Part shown: piece by piece, positions 37,903-46,472 of the stretch
Layout: the number at the start of each line of letters is the position of its first letter
Position numbering within the stretch: the first letter of the stretch is position 1
Assembly (NCBI RefSeq): GCF_000522985.1
Contig: NZ_CP007128.1
Coordinates: forward strand, 3,642,220 to 3,706,219
DNA: 64,000 bases
Source: Gemmatirosa kalamazoonensis
Lineage (GTDB): Bacteria; Gemmatimonadota; Gemmatimonadetes; Gemmatimonadales; Gemmatimonadaceae
Reading direction: 5' to 3'
The notes under the pieces: model-generated
The model's input: the letters and a program-made list of their open reading frames with translations, nothing else
The model's database searches: none
Told to the model about the DNA's origin: nothing
Position numbers and translations under genes: made by a program

Positions 37903-38367
37903 CTACGGGAGCTCTCCCGTGGTCGGCTCGTCGCTGCCGGCGGGGGCCGAGCCGCCCGACGCGTCGCGGTCGAGCACGCGCACCCGCATCGCGTAGTGGA
38001 AGTACTCCCGCTCCGTCGACTGGCCGTCGCGACCCGACAGCTCGGAGCCGGGCTCGCTGAAGACGGTCCGGGTGCAGCGCAGCCGCGCGTCGCCCGGCCG
38101 CCCGGCGACGATCCGGACGCTGGTGGTGACTTCGGCGACCGCCGGCGCGTCGGACGTGCACGAGCCGACGTCGCCCACGGCGAGCGCCATGTAGACGCCC
38201 AGGTCGAGCGTGTCGCCGACGAACAGCGCGATCTCGGTCTCGTCGGTCGGGGTCGCGGCGGACCCCTGCTGCGGCGGCGCGGTGAACGAGTCGCCGCAGG
38301 CAGCGAGCGTGAAGCCGGCGACGAGGACGACGAGGCCGAGCGCGCGATGAACGATGGTGCGGGGCAT
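37903..38367 (-). CDS. Predicted lipoprotein with a BIG2-like domain (paralogue 1)
   Basis: A 154-residue protein. MPRTIVHRALGLVVLVAGFTLAAC ends in a clear lipobox (LAAC). The mature part is one short bacterial Ig-like (BIG2) type domain: ALFVGDTLDLGVYMALAVG, SCTSDAPAVAEVT and ARLRC, with two Cys that may form a disulfide, then a C-terminal strand FHYAMRVRVLDRD. GGAGG lies seven bases before the ATG. It is a tandem paralogue of the next gene on the same strand. Confidence 0.75.
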   Translation of the reverse strand: MPRTIVHRALGLVVLVAGFTLAACGDSFTAPPQQGSAATPTDETEIALFVGDTLDLGVYMALAVGDVGSCTSDAPAVAEVTTSVRIVAGRPGDARLRCTRTVFSEPGSELSGRDGQSTEREYFHYAMRVRVLDRDASGGSAPAGSDEPTTGELP

Positions 38368-38456
38368 GAGCGCCTCCGGATGGATCGGGGTGACGATCGC
38401 CGTCGACTTCGATGCGCGGTGCCGATGACGGCGACGGTGTCGGTGACGCGGACGCC

Positions 38457-38912
38457 TCACCGCGAGCGGGGGAGCATCACGCCATCCCACCACAGCGCCG
38501 GGTCGTCGGCGGTCTCGCGCACGCGCACCCGCACGTGCACGTCGTAGTCGTAGAACCGCTGATCGAGCTCCGTCTCGTCGCTCGACGGGTCGCCGGTGAT
38601 GAGCGTACGCGTGCAGTGCATGGAGACCTCGCCGGCGGCCTCGCCGACGATGTCGACCACGCCGTGCACGGTGGCGATCGTCTCGTCGCCCGACACGCAC
38701 GACGCCGTACCGCCGTCGGCGAGGAGGATGAAATCACCGATGTTCACGGTGTCGCCGACGAACATCGTGACCTCGGGCTCGTAAGCCACGGTAACCGGCG
38801 GCGTGAGGTGCGACGCGGGGCCGGTGTACGGGTCGTCGCAGCAGGCCGCCGCGACGGCGAGGGCGATGGCGGTGGGAACGACGAGGCGGGACCGGCGCAG
38901 TGAGCTGGACAT
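38457..38912 (-). CDS. Predicted lipoprotein with a BIG2-like domain (paralogue 2)
   Basis: A 151-residue protein. The N-terminus SLRRSRLVVPTAIALAVAAAC ends in a lipobox (AAAC). The mature part matches the neighbouring lipoprotein in order and spacing: MFVGDTVNIGDFILLADGG, SCVSGDETIATVHGV, SMHC, then FYDYDVHVRVRVRE. The ATG at 38912 follows GGAGG. It lies 89 bases upstream of paralogue 1 on the same strand. Function unknown. Confidence 0.75.
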   Translation of the reverse strand: MSSSLRRSRLVVPTAIALAVAAACCDDPYTGPASHLTPPVTVAYEPEVTMFVGDTVNIGDFILLADGGTASCVSGDETIATVHGVVDIVGEAAGEVSMHCTRTLITGDPSSDETELDQRFYDYDVHVRVRVRETADDPALWWDGVMLPRSR

Positions 38913-39049
38913 GGGGCCTCCGGGCGGTTGGGGATCAGCGGGGGTGAGCAGCTGGACCCAAACCTTCGGAAGCCCCGTACGGGCGGCGTAGCCGCCGCGT
39001 GCCCTCCAGCGTTCTTCCCGCGTTCCTCGCGGATTCGTCGCGCGAACGC

Positions 39050-39856
39050 TCAGAACAGCGTGAGCTGTCCCCCGGGGCCGCCGCCATCGCCGAACGGCCC
39101 CACGACGCCGTGCTGCGGCGCGACGGCCAGCTCGCCCTTGTAGCGCGTGCGGCGCAGCACGCGCTGCATCGACTCGTGGGCGACCGCCGGCGAGTTGTTC
39201 GTCTCGCTGAGGTGCGCGAGGACGATCTGCTTCAGCCCCTTGTGCAGGCAGTGCATCGAGAGCTCGCCCGCCGCGCGGTTGCTGAGGTGCCCGTGCTTGC
39301 CGCCAACGCGCCGCTTCAGGTGCCAGGGGTACGGCCCCGACTCCAGCAGCCCCTCGTCGTGATTCGACTCGAGCACCAGCACGTCGACGCGCTGGACGGC
39401 GGTGCGCACCTCGTCGGTCACGCAGCCGAGGTCCGTGACGACCGCCGTGCGGGCGCCCGAGCACACGGACGTGGCGACGAAGCCGACCGGATCGGCCGCG
39501 TCGTGCGAGGTGCCGAACGGCTCGATCCGCAGGTCGCCCACCGTGAACGGCACGCCGCGCGCGATCACGTGCGTCGACGCGCCCTCCAGCAGCTCGCCTG
39601 CGCCCCGCAGCGTGCCCTCGGTGGCGTGCACGGGCCACTTCCACCGCTTCACGGCGCGCTGCACGGCGGAGACGTGGTCACTGTGCTCGTGCGTGAGCAG
39701 CAGCGCCTGCACCGACGCCGGCGCGATGCCGATCGCCGTCAGCCGCTCGGCGAGCCGGCGCGCCGAGAATCCGGCGTCGACGAGCACACGCGTGTCGCCG
39801 CTCTCGACGAGCACCGCGTTCCCCTTGCTGCCGCTGCCGAGCATCCACAGGCGCAT
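39050..39856 (-). CDS. MBL-fold metallohydrolase, YycJ/WalJ-like
   Basis: A 268-residue metallo-beta-lactamase-fold enzyme. The start LWMLGSGSKGNAVLVESGDTRVLVDAGFS and the metal motif T55-H-E-H-S-D-H61 are typical of the YycJ group, which are thought to act as nucleases. VLESNHDEGLLESGPYP and HLSNRAAGELS support this. I chose the ATG at 39856, where the family N-terminus begins; the frame is open to 39931. It is the last gene of the reverse-strand operon that begins near 43116. Confidence 0.9.
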   Translation of the reverse strand: MRLWMLGSGSKGNAVLVESGDTRVLVDAGFSARRLAERLTAIGIAPASVQALLLTHEHSDHVSAVQRAVKRWKWPVHATEGTLRGAGELLEGASTHVIARGVPFTVGDLRIEPFGTSHDAADPVGFVATSVCSGARTAVVTDLGCVTDEVRTAVQRVDVLVLESNHDEGLLESGPYPWHLKRRVGGKHGHLSNRAAGELSMHCLHKGLKQIVLAHLSETNNSPAVAHESMQRVLRRTRYKGELAVAPQHGVVGPFGDGGGPGGQLTLF

Positions 39857-39860
39857 CGCG

Positions 39861-41096
39861 TCAGCTCCGGCCGCCGTTAGGCGCGTAGCGGCCCGCCGCG
39901 CACCCCTCCGACGCCACGCGCGCCGCCGCACGCAGCTGCGCGCGCGACCGGTCGCTCAGCGTCACGTGTCGCCGCGCCATCGCGCGCTCGGTCACCTGGA
40001 TGAACTTCTCCACGTCGTATGCATCATACGGGGCGCCGCCGCCCCACGCGAACGGCGGCGTCACCTTCGGCGGCATGCCGTCCCACACGTTGGATCCCGC
40101 GCCGAGCACCGTGCCGGTCGTGAGGCGCAGGCCGATGCCCGTCTTCGCGTGGTCGCCGAACAGCGTGCCGAGGAACTGCAGTCCGGTGTCGCGCACGCCC
40201 GCCGGCGTCCACAGCGCCACGTGGCCGTACGTGTTCTTCAGATTGCTCGTCGTCGTGCCGGCGCCGAGGTTCACCCAGCGGCCGAGGTACGAGTGCCCGA
40301 CGAACCCGTCGTGCCCCTTGTTGGAGTGGCCGAGGACGATCGTCGCGCTGATCTCGCCGTGGATCTTGCACACGTGCCCGATGGAGCAGCCGCTGATGCG
40401 GTCGGCCACGACGGTGGAGCCCTCGCCGATGTAGCACGGGCCGATGATGCGCGTGAAGCTCTGCACCGTGGCGCCGTCGCGCACGAGGATCGGCCCCGAG
40501 GTCGTGTCGAGCACGACGAACGGCTCGATGGTCGCGCCGCGCTCGACGTACACCGCGCCGGTGCCTAACACCGTGCCGTCGTGCGGCACGCAGTCGAGCA
40601 TCGCGGCGAGCGCAGGGATGTCCTCCTTGAGCTGCACGTCGAGCTGACCGACGAGATCCCAGACCGCGTCGATCCAGCGCCCGCCGGTCTCGACGCGACG
40701 CGCCGAGTCCCCAGCCGCGAGAGCGCCGAGCTCCAGCGCGCCGTCGGCGAGCCGGTCGACGGGAAGCGGCTCGCGCAGCCGCACGGCCGCGACGCGCCCG
40801 CCGCACGTCCACACGTCGGCGCCCGCGTCGACACGCGCGATCGCGACGACGGCGCGCGCGTTGGCGACGACGGTTCCCGTCGGAAGCACGCCCGTCGCGG
40901 CAGGCGGCGTGCCCGGGTCGTCGAACTCGGCGAGGTGCGCCCCGGCGACGAACCCCTCCGCGCGCAGGCCGAGCGCGCGCTCCCACCGCCGACGGATCAG
41001 CTGCGCGCCGGCGCGCAGCTCGGAGACGGGACGGGTGAGCGCGAACGGCTCGAAGCCGCGCGCGACGTGGTCGTCGTAGAGAATGAGGGGGGGCAC
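39861..41096 (-). CDS. GlmU-like putative sugar nucleotidyltransferase
   Basis: A 411-residue protein of the GlmU-related family (NTP_transf_4 type). The N-terminus PLILYDDHVARGFEPFALTRPVSELRAGAQLIRRRWE is a degenerate nucleotidyltransferase-like domain without the GXG-type pyrophosphorylase loop. The C-terminal half is a left-handed beta-helix (GTVLGTGAVYVERGATIEPFVVLDTTSG; GRWVNLGAGTTTSNLKNTYG) with an acyltransferase-like pattern. It lies 34 bases after the mannose-1-phosphate guanylyltransferase gene, so a role in an activated-sugar or envelope pathway is plausible. The exact reaction is unknown. Confidence 0.85.
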   Translation of the reverse strand: MPPLILYDDHVARGFEPFALTRPVSELRAGAQLIRRRWERALGLRAEGFVAGAHLAEFDDPGTPPAATGVLPTGTVVANARAVVAIARVDAGADVWTCGGRVAAVRLREPLPVDRLADGALELGALAAGDSARRVETGGRWIDAVWDLVGQLDVQLKEDIPALAAMLDCVPHDGTVLGTGAVYVERGATIEPFVVLDTTSGPILVRDGATVQSFTRIIGPCYIGEGSTVVADRISGCSIGHVCKIHGEISATIVLGHSNKGHDGFVGHSYLGRWVNLGAGTTTSNLKNTYGHVALWTPAGVRDTGLQFLGTLFGDHAKTGIGLRLTTGTVLGAGSNVWDGMPPKVTPPFAWGGGAPYDAYDVEKFIQVTERAMARRHVTLSDRSRAQLRAAARVASEGCAAGRYAPNGGRS

Positions 41097-41130
41097 AGCG
41101 CGAGGAGGGAGGGCGAGCGGCCGGCGCGGC

Positions 41131-42189
41131 TCAGCGCCGCTGGCGGAGGTCGTCGGGAAGTGAATCGATGAGCGACTTCAGGTCGCTCGAGCGCTCCACG
41201 GTCGTGACGAGCGTGAGCCCGTCGCCGGACACGACGACGAGGTCGTCTACACCGTACAGGACGACGGCGTTCCCCTCCGCGTGCACGACGTTGCGCCGCG
41301 CGTCGAGCAGATGCGTCCGCCCCGTCGTCGCGTTGCCGGCCTCGTCGTGGCGCCGGACTCGGCCGAGCGCGCCCCACGTGCCGACGTCGTCCCACGCGAA
41401 GTCGCCGGGCAGCACGAGCACGCGTCGGCTCCGCTCCATGACGCCGACGTCGACCGCGACCGGCGTGACGTCGTCGAAGAATCGCTGGAGATCGTCGCCC
41501 GCGGCCTTCAGCGCGGGCGCGACCTCGGGGCAGAGCGCGTCGACCTCGTCGAGGAAGTCGCCGGCGCGCCAGACGAAGATCCCCGAGTTCCACAGGAATC
41601 CCTCGGCCCGCATGCGCGCGGCGCGGCTGCGGTCGGGCTTCTCGACGAACCGCGCCACGCGGCGCACGCCGGGCTCGATCTCGTCGCCCGGCTGGATGTA
41701 GCCGAAACCCGGATCGTCGCGCGTCGGCACCACGCCGACCGTGACGAGGCTGCGGTGCGCGACGGCGGCGTCGGCGGCGCGGCGGAGCGTGTCGCGGAAC
41801 GTGCCCGGGTCGCCGACCGCCCAGTCGGCGTGGACGCACAGCATCACGGCGTCCGGGCCGCCGCGCTCGGCCACGAGCTTCGCCGCCCACGCGAGCGCGG
41901 CGGCGGTGCCGGCCGGCTTCGGCTCGGCGACGACGTTGTCCGGCGGCAGGTCGGGGACGAGCGCGAGGATCGGCGCGCGCAGCGACGCGTTCGTGAGCAC
42001 GAGCGTCCGCGCCGGCGGAACGAGCGGGCGGAGGCGGTCCAGCGTGTTCACGAGCAGGGGCTGGTCGTCGACCAGCGGCAGCAGCTGCTTCGGGCGCTGC
42101 GGGGTGCTCATCGGCCAGAACCGCGATCCGACGCCTCCCGCGAGCACGACCGCCCAGAGCGACTCCGGCGATGTGCTCCGTGCCGTCAT
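41131..42189 (-). CDS. manC: Mannose-1-phosphate guanylyltransferase
   Basis: A 352-residue enzyme that makes GDP-mannose for polysaccharides and glycans. The pyrophosphorylase loop AGGVGSRFWPMS is at residues 17-28, with QRPKQLLPL after it and FVEKPDRSRAARM, FLWNSGIFVW and FAWDDVGTWGAL downstream, the ManC/Man-1-P guanylyltransferase signature. It lacks the C-terminal phosphomannose isomerase domain. It starts four bases before the response-regulator stop (ATGA). Confidence 0.93.
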   Translation of the reverse strand: MTARSTSPESLWAVVLAGGVGSRFWPMSTPQRPKQLLPLVDDQPLLVNTLDRLRPLVPPARTLVLTNASLRAPILALVPDLPPDNVVAEPKPAGTAAALAWAAKLVAERGGPDAVMLCVHADWAVGDPGTFRDTLRRAADAAVAHRSLVTVGVVPTRDDPGFGYIQPGDEIEPGVRRVARFVEKPDRSRAARMRAEGFLWNSGIFVWRAGDFLDEVDALCPEVAPALKAAGDDLQRFFDDVTPVAVDVGVMERSRRVLVLPGDFAWDDVGTWGALGRVRRHDEAGNATTGRTHLLDARRNVVHAEGNAVVLYGVDDLVVVSGDGLTLVTTVERSSDLKSLIDSLPDDLRQRR

Positions 42190-42743
42190 CTATCGCGCGT
42201 GGTCTCGTCGCTGACGCCCGCCAGCTCCGCGGCGCGCGCGTACAGCTTCTTCGGGCTGAACGGCTTGGTCATGAAGTCGGTGGCGCCGAGGGCCATCGCC
42301 TGCCGGTACTGCTGCTCCTGGCCAGCGGCGGTGAGGATGATGCACGGCAGGTCGCGATACCGCTCGTCGTTGCGGATCTGGGCGAGCACGTCGAGCCCAC
42401 TCAGCTCCGGCATCATGAGGTCGAGCAGCACGAGGTCCACGTCGCCCTCGCGCTCGAGCGCGTCGAGCGCCTGGCGGCCGTCGTAGGCGAGCGTCACGCG
42501 AAACGGCCCCTGCTCCAGCTTCATCTGGATGATGCGCCCGATGTGTGGCTCGTCGTCGGCGACGAGCACGTGCCGCAGCTGCGTCTCCGGGGCCGGCAGG
42601 TCGGCGGCGAGCTCCGACTGCAGCGGCACGGGACGATCGCTCGCCGGGCGACCGACGTCGTCACCGCCGCGCGAGCTGGGCGCGGCGAGCGGGACGCGAT
42701 GCCACTCCGACGAGGTGCCGGAAGAGGGGTCGATGGGGGTCAC
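42186..42743 (-). CDS. Single-domain response regulator with N-terminal extension
   Basis: A 185-residue protein. A ~55-residue polar N-terminal tail precedes one CheY-like receiver: VLVADDEPHIGRIIQMKL (acidic pair D63/D64), phospho-acceptor Asp108 in LVLLDLMMPELSG, and Lys160 in MTKPF. There is no output domain. It lies 16 bases after a roadblock gene and overlaps manC. The GTG at 42743 is the first good start after the roadblock stop. A receiver without output suggests protein-protein signalling, possibly with the roadblock protein. Confidence 0.85.
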   Translation of the reverse strand: MTPIDPSSGTSSEWHRVPLAAPSSRGGDDVGRPASDRPVPLQSELAADLPAPETQLRHVLVADDEPHIGRIIQMKLEQGPFRVTLAYDGRQALDALEREGDVDLVLLDLMMPELSGLDVLAQIRNDERYRDLPCIILTAAGQEQQYRQAMALGATDFMTKPFSPKKLYARAAELAGVSDETTRDR

Positions 42744-42759
42744 GGGAGGCGGCCTGGGG

Positions 42760-43116
42760 TCAGACGAGTGACGCGAGCCGGGCGCGCTCGCGCCGCAGCT
42801 CCTGCAGCAGCGGGCCCGCGTCGGCGGACGGATCGAGCAGGACGAGCAGCGACGCGTCGCGAGACAGCACCGAGAGGATCGCGAGACCGCCGCGCTCGTG
42901 CTCGAGCACGAGCGTGACCAGCGCGCCGCGGTTCGCGGCGGCGCCGACGTCGTCGCCGGCGGTGAGCAGGGCCGGCGCATGCGCCGCGATGCGCTCGCGG
43001 TCGACGCCGTCCCGGGATTCGTCGTCGATGACGAGGCCATCGCGTCCGACCACGATCGCGGCGTCGACGCCGGGGCGCCCTCGAAGAGCGGTGAGCAGGT
43101 CGCGGATCGCGGACAT
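42760..43116 (-). CDS. Roadblock/LC7-domain protein
   Basis: A 118-residue protein matching the roadblock/LC7 (MglB-like) fold: MSAIRDLLTALRGRPGVDAAIVVGRDGLVIDDES, then ALVTLVLEHERGGLAILSVLSRDASLLVLLD. Such proteins often bind small Ras-like GTPases and control polarity or motility, but no GTPase gene is adjacent. It is the first gene of the five-gene reverse-strand operon. The promoter is at 43154-43183. Confidence 0.85.
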   Translation of the reverse strand: MSAIRDLLTALRGRPGVDAAIVVGRDGLVIDDESRDGVDRERIAAHAPALLTAGDDVGAAANRGALVTLVLEHERGGLAILSVLSRDASLLVLLDPSADAGPLLQELRRERARLASLV

Positions 43117-43153
43117 CGAACGGGGCGCGGGAAGCGGCAGCGCGAAAGCGCGA

Positions 43154-43183
43154 ACCTTACAGGACCGGGTCTGCAGCCGTCAA
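43154..43183 (-). promoter_or_regulatory. Promoter of the roadblock-RR-manC operon
   Basis: On the reverse strand TTGACG (43178-43183), 18 bases, then TAAGGT (43154-43159), about 40 bases before the roadblock start. Confidence 0.55.
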
Positions 43184-43252
43184 GCAACGTGCGCACGATG
43201 TCACGCCGATCGGGGCTGGCGCAGTGGGGTAGCAGGCGTGGTCGACGGTCGG

Positions 43253-43281
43253 TTGAAGTCGTCCCGGCCGCCGGGTATTGT
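43253..43281 (+). promoter_or_regulatory. Promoter of the lipoprotein gene
   Basis: TTGAAG (43253-43258), 17 bases, TATTGT (43276-43281), 40 bases before the start at 43322. It is divergent from the roadblock operon promoter. Confidence 0.55.
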
Positions 43282-43321
43282 TCGCAGCTGACTCGCATCT
43301 TCAAACGCCCGAACGAGTTCG

Positions 43322-43969
43322 ATGCCGCTCCTTCCTTCTCGCCGTCCCGCCACGCCCACCGCCGCGCCGCGCGCACTGCGGTCGGTCGCGGCGGTCGCGT
43401 TCGCCGGACTCGCACTGACGGCGTGCGGCGGCACGGACCCGTTCGCGCCGGTCGCCGCGTTCGAGACGGCGGCCGTCACGTATCAGGTCTATCCGCTGAC
43501 GACGGCGCCGGCGACGCTGCCGGCCGCGATCAGCCTGTACGGCCTGTCGAGCGTGCGCCCGATCGTCCGCACGAACCTGTCGCTCAACTTCGACGTCGCG
43601 GTCGACCTCGACGCGAGCGGCAAGGTGCGCCTGCTGCCGCCGAAGCTCGTCGTCGCGCCGCAGGGCGTGTCGCTCACGACGGGCATGCAGATCATCGCGA
43701 ACACGACGTTCGACGCGCTGACCCGGGCGCCGAACAGCGGCTACCAGTTCGACTCGGCGACGGTCGTCACGCCGGGACAGGTCGTCGCCGTGCAGACGCA
43801 GGGCGCGGGGCCGCTCTCGGCGGCGTGCGCCACGACGGTGCCGATGTACGCGAAGCTCGTCGTCGACAGCATCCGGCCCGCGAACGGGTCACAGGTGATC
43901 TACATGCGGGCGCGCGTCGACCAGAACTGCGGGTTCCGCTCGCTCGAGCCGGGCCTCCCCTCGTCCTGA
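43322..43969 (+). CDS. Predicted lipoprotein of unknown function
   Basis: A 215-residue protein. Residues ~15-36 form a signal ending in LTAC, a clear lipobox. The rest is largely beta and Thr/Val-rich (ALTYQVYPLTTAPATL; LSLNFDVAVDLDASGKVRLLPPKLVVAPQG), with three further Cys in the C-terminal third. No family is recognised. The start is ATG at 43322 just after the promoter at 43253-43281; the ribosome-binding site is weak. It lies upstream of serS on the same strand. Confidence 0.7.
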   Translation: MPLLPSRRPATPTAAPRALRSVAAVAFAGLALTACGGTDPFAPVAAFETAAVTYQVYPLTTAPATLPAAISLYGLSSVRPIVRTNLSLNFDVAVDLDASGKVRLLPPKLVVAPQGVSLTTGMQIIANTTFDALTRAPNSGYQFDSATVVTPGQVVAVQTQGAGPLSAACATTVPMYAKLVVDSIRPANGSQVIYMRARVDQNCGFRSLEPGLPSS

Positions 43970-43988
43970 GCCCCCGCCACCGCACCTC

Positions 43989-45275
43989 ATGCACGACCTG
44001 AAGCTCGTTCGCGAACGCCCCGAGCTGCTGCGCGACGCGCTGCGGCGCCGCGAGGCGCTCGACGGCGCGGGCCCCCTCCTCGACCGGGTCGAGACGCTCG
44101 AGCGCGAGCGGCGGTCGCTCATCGCCGCGGTCGAGGAGCGCAAGGCCGAGCGCAACGCGACGAGCCAGGAGGTGGCCAAGCGCAAGCGTGCCGGCGAGGA
44201 CGCCGAGGCGCTGATCGCGCGCGGGCGCGCCCTCGGCGAGGAGATCGCGGCGATGGACGCGCGCCGCGCGGCCGCGGAGCAGGAGCTGGACGCCGCGCTG
44301 CTCGAGCTGCCTAACATCCCGCTCCCCGACGTGCCGTCGGGCGGCGAGGAGTGCAACGTCGTCGTGCGGACGTGGGGCGAGCCGCGCGCGACGGACGGGC
44401 TCCGGCCGCACTGGGAGATCGGCCAGGCGTTAGGCCTGTTCGACCTCGAGCGCGGCGCGAAGGTGAGCGGCTCGGGCTTCGTGTTCTACCGCGGCCGCGG
44501 GGCGCGGCTCGTGCGCGCGCTCATGAACTTCTTCCTCGACACGCACGCGCGCGAGCACGGCTACGAGGAGGTATGGGCGCCCGCGCTCGTGAACCGCGCG
44601 TCGATGACGGGCACGGGACAGCTGCCGAAGTTCGAGGACGACGCGTACGCCGTGCGCGGCGACGACCTGTTCCTCATCCCGACGGCCGAGGTCCCGGTCA
44701 CGAACCTATACCGTGACGAGCTGCTCGACGCGGCGCAGCTGCCCATGGCGTTCACGGCGTACACGCCGTGCTTCCGTCGCGAGGCCGGCTCGGCCGGGAA
44801 GGACACGCGCGGCATCCAGCGCATGCACCAGTTCGACAAGGTGGAGCTCGTGCGCTACGCGACGCCGGAGGACGCGGCGAACCAGCTCGAGATCCTCACG
44901 GGGCACGCGGAGACGCTGCTCCGCCGACTCGGGCTGCCGTATCGCGTGAAGCTGCTCGCCGCCGGCGACACGGGCTTCTCGAGCGCGAAGACGTACGACC
45001 TGGAGGTGTTCGCGCCGGGCGTCGGAAGCTGGCTCGAGGTGTCGAGCTGCAGCACGTTCGGCGACTTCCAGGCGCGGCGCGCGAACATCCGCTACCGTCC
45101 CGCGCCCGGAGAGAAGCCGCGCTTCGTGCACACGCTGAACGGCTCGGCGCTCGCGTTCCCGCGCATCGTCGCCTCGCTCCTGGAGCACTACCAGCAGGCC
45201 GACGGCACCGTGCCGCTGCCCGAGCCGCTGCACCCGTACGTCGGGGACGACGCGCTGCGGCCGGCGGCGCGCTAG
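43989..45275 (+). CDS. serS: Seryl-tRNA synthetase
   Basis: A 428-residue class II synthetase. An N-terminal coiled-coil arm (LLDRVETLERERRSLIAAVEERKAERNATSQEVAKRK) binds the long variable arm of tRNA-Ser. Class II motif 2 (TPCFRREAGSAGKDTRGIQRMHQFDKVE) and motif 3 (NGSALAFPRIVASLLEHYQ) are intact. It would charge both serine tRNAs at 10363 and 10550. A TTA codon in QALGL lies in a GTTAGGC motif. The start is ATG at 43989. Confidence 0.97.
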   Translation: MHDLKLVRERPELLRDALRRREALDGAGPLLDRVETLERERRSLIAAVEERKAERNATSQEVAKRKRAGEDAEALIARGRALGEEIAAMDARRAAAEQELDAALLELPNIPLPDVPSGGEECNVVVRTWGEPRATDGLRPHWEIGQALGLFDLERGAKVSGSGFVFYRGRGARLVRALMNFFLDTHAREHGYEEVWAPALVNRASMTGTGQLPKFEDDAYAVRGDDLFLIPTAEVPVTNLYRDELLDAAQLPMAFTAYTPCFRREAGSAGKDTRGIQRMHQFDKVELVRYATPEDAANQLEILTGHAETLLRRLGLPYRVKLLAAGDTGFSSAKTYDLEVFAPGVGSWLEVSSCSTFGDFQARRANIRYRPAPGEKPRFVHTLNGSALAFPRIVASLLEHYQQADGTVPLPEPLHPYVGDDALRPAAR

Positions 45276-45281
45276 CGACGC

Positions 45282-46472
45282 ATGCGCCGTCGCGCGCCGA
45301 TGCTGCTGGTGGCGCTCGGCGTCACGGCGATGCTGGGCTGGTACGTCATGTACACCCAGAGCGTCGTGCAGGAGCTGCGGCGCGAGGCGGAGCGGCAGGG
45401 ACGCATCTACGCGCAGACGTACCGCGCGGTGCTCGACACGTCGACGACGGACCGCGAGGGGCGGCTGCTCGCCGCGCTGTTCTCCATCATCGTGGAGGAG
45501 CAGTCCGCCGGGATCCCGATGATCGTCACGGGGTCCGATGGCGGCATCCAGGGGTACACCAACCTCTCGGTGGCGCGCAGCAAGCTGCGGAACAACAACA
45601 TCAGCGACGCGGACATCCGCGCGCTCATGCCGGTGCTCGCACGACAGAACACGCCGATCGAGGAGCCCGGCGTCGGTCGCTTGTACTACGGCGACAGCAA
45701 GCTCGTACGCGGGCTGCGCTACGTGCCGCTGCTGCAGGCGTTCGCGATCATGGCGATCGTCGGCGTCGGGCTCTACGCGCTGCTCATCCGCGCCCGCGCC
45801 GAACGCGAGCACGTGTGGGCCGGCATGGCGCGCGAGTCGGCGCACCAGCTCGGCACGCCGTTGTCGAGCATCAGCGGATGGATCGCGCTGCTCGACGACG
45901 AGGTGGAGGATCAGGGCACGCGCGCCGACCCGATGCTGAAGTCGGCGGTGAACAACATGAAGGCCGACCTCGAGCGACTGGAGCGCGTCGCGCACCGCTT
46001 CGAGCGCATCGGCCGTCCGCCGCGGCGCGAGCCGGTCGACGTCGTCGCGCTCGTGGAGCGCATGGCGAAGTACTTCCGCGCCCGCGTGCCGACGCGCGCG
46101 CACACCGTCACGATCGACGTGAAGGCGCCGGCCGAACCCCTCACGGTGAAGGGCGACGCCGTGCTGCTGGAGTGGGTCATCGAGGCGCTGACGAAGAACG
46201 CCGTCGACGCGCTCGCCGGACGCGGCGGCCGCATCGAGCTGTGCGCGGAGTCGCTCGCGGACGGGACCACGCGCGTGCGTGTCGCCGACGACGGCCCCGG
46301 CGTGCCGCGCGAGCTGCGGCGACGCATCTTCGACGCGGGGTACAGCACGAAGGAGCGCGGGTGGGGCATCGGCCTGTCGCTCGCGCGGCGCATCGTCGAG
46401 GAGAACCACGGCGGAAAGCTCGTGCTCGCGCCCACCGAACGCGGCGCGGCCTTCGACGTTATCTTGCGCTGA
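45282..46472 (+). CDS. Membrane sensor histidine kinase
   Basis: A 396-residue kinase. One helix lies at ~8-24 and another near 153-170, enclosing an extracytoplasmic domain of ~125 residues. The H-box ARESAHQLGTPLSS holds His188, and the ATPase domain has the N-box ALTKNAVDALAG, the G1 box ADDGPGVP and GWGIGLSLARRIVEENHGG. No response regulator is adjacent on this strand, so it is an orphan. It starts six bases after serS, and pcrA starts at its stop codon. Confidence 0.92.
   Translation: MRRRAPMLLVALGVTAMLGWYVMYTQSVVQELRREAERQGRIYAQTYRAVLDTSTTDREGRLLAALFSIIVEEQSAGIPMIVTGSDGGIQGYTNLSVARSKLRNNNISDADIRALMPVLARQNTPIEEPGVGRLYYGDSKLVRGLRYVPLLQAFAIMAIVGVGLYALLIRARAEREHVWAGMARESAHQLGTPLSSISGWIALLDDEVEDQGTRADPMLKSAVNNMKADLERLERVAHRFERIGRPPRREPVDVVALVERMAKYFRARVPTRAHTVTIDVKAPAEPLTVKGDAVLLEWVIEALTKNAVDALAGRGGRIELCAESLADGTTRVRVADDGPGVPRELRRRIFDAGYSTKERGWGIGLSLARRIVEENHGGKLVLAPTERGAAFDVILR
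46460..46465 (+). promoter_or_regulatory. -10-like hexamer before pcrA
   Basis: TATCTT lies six bases before the pcrA ATG, inside the end of the kinase gene. It fits the leaderless pattern, although pcrA may also be read from the kinase transcript. Confidence 0.35.

Noticed and set aside
38913-39049. Small gene between the tandem lipoproteins and the MBL gene
   Set aside because: No start with a ribosome-binding site and only shadow frames are present.
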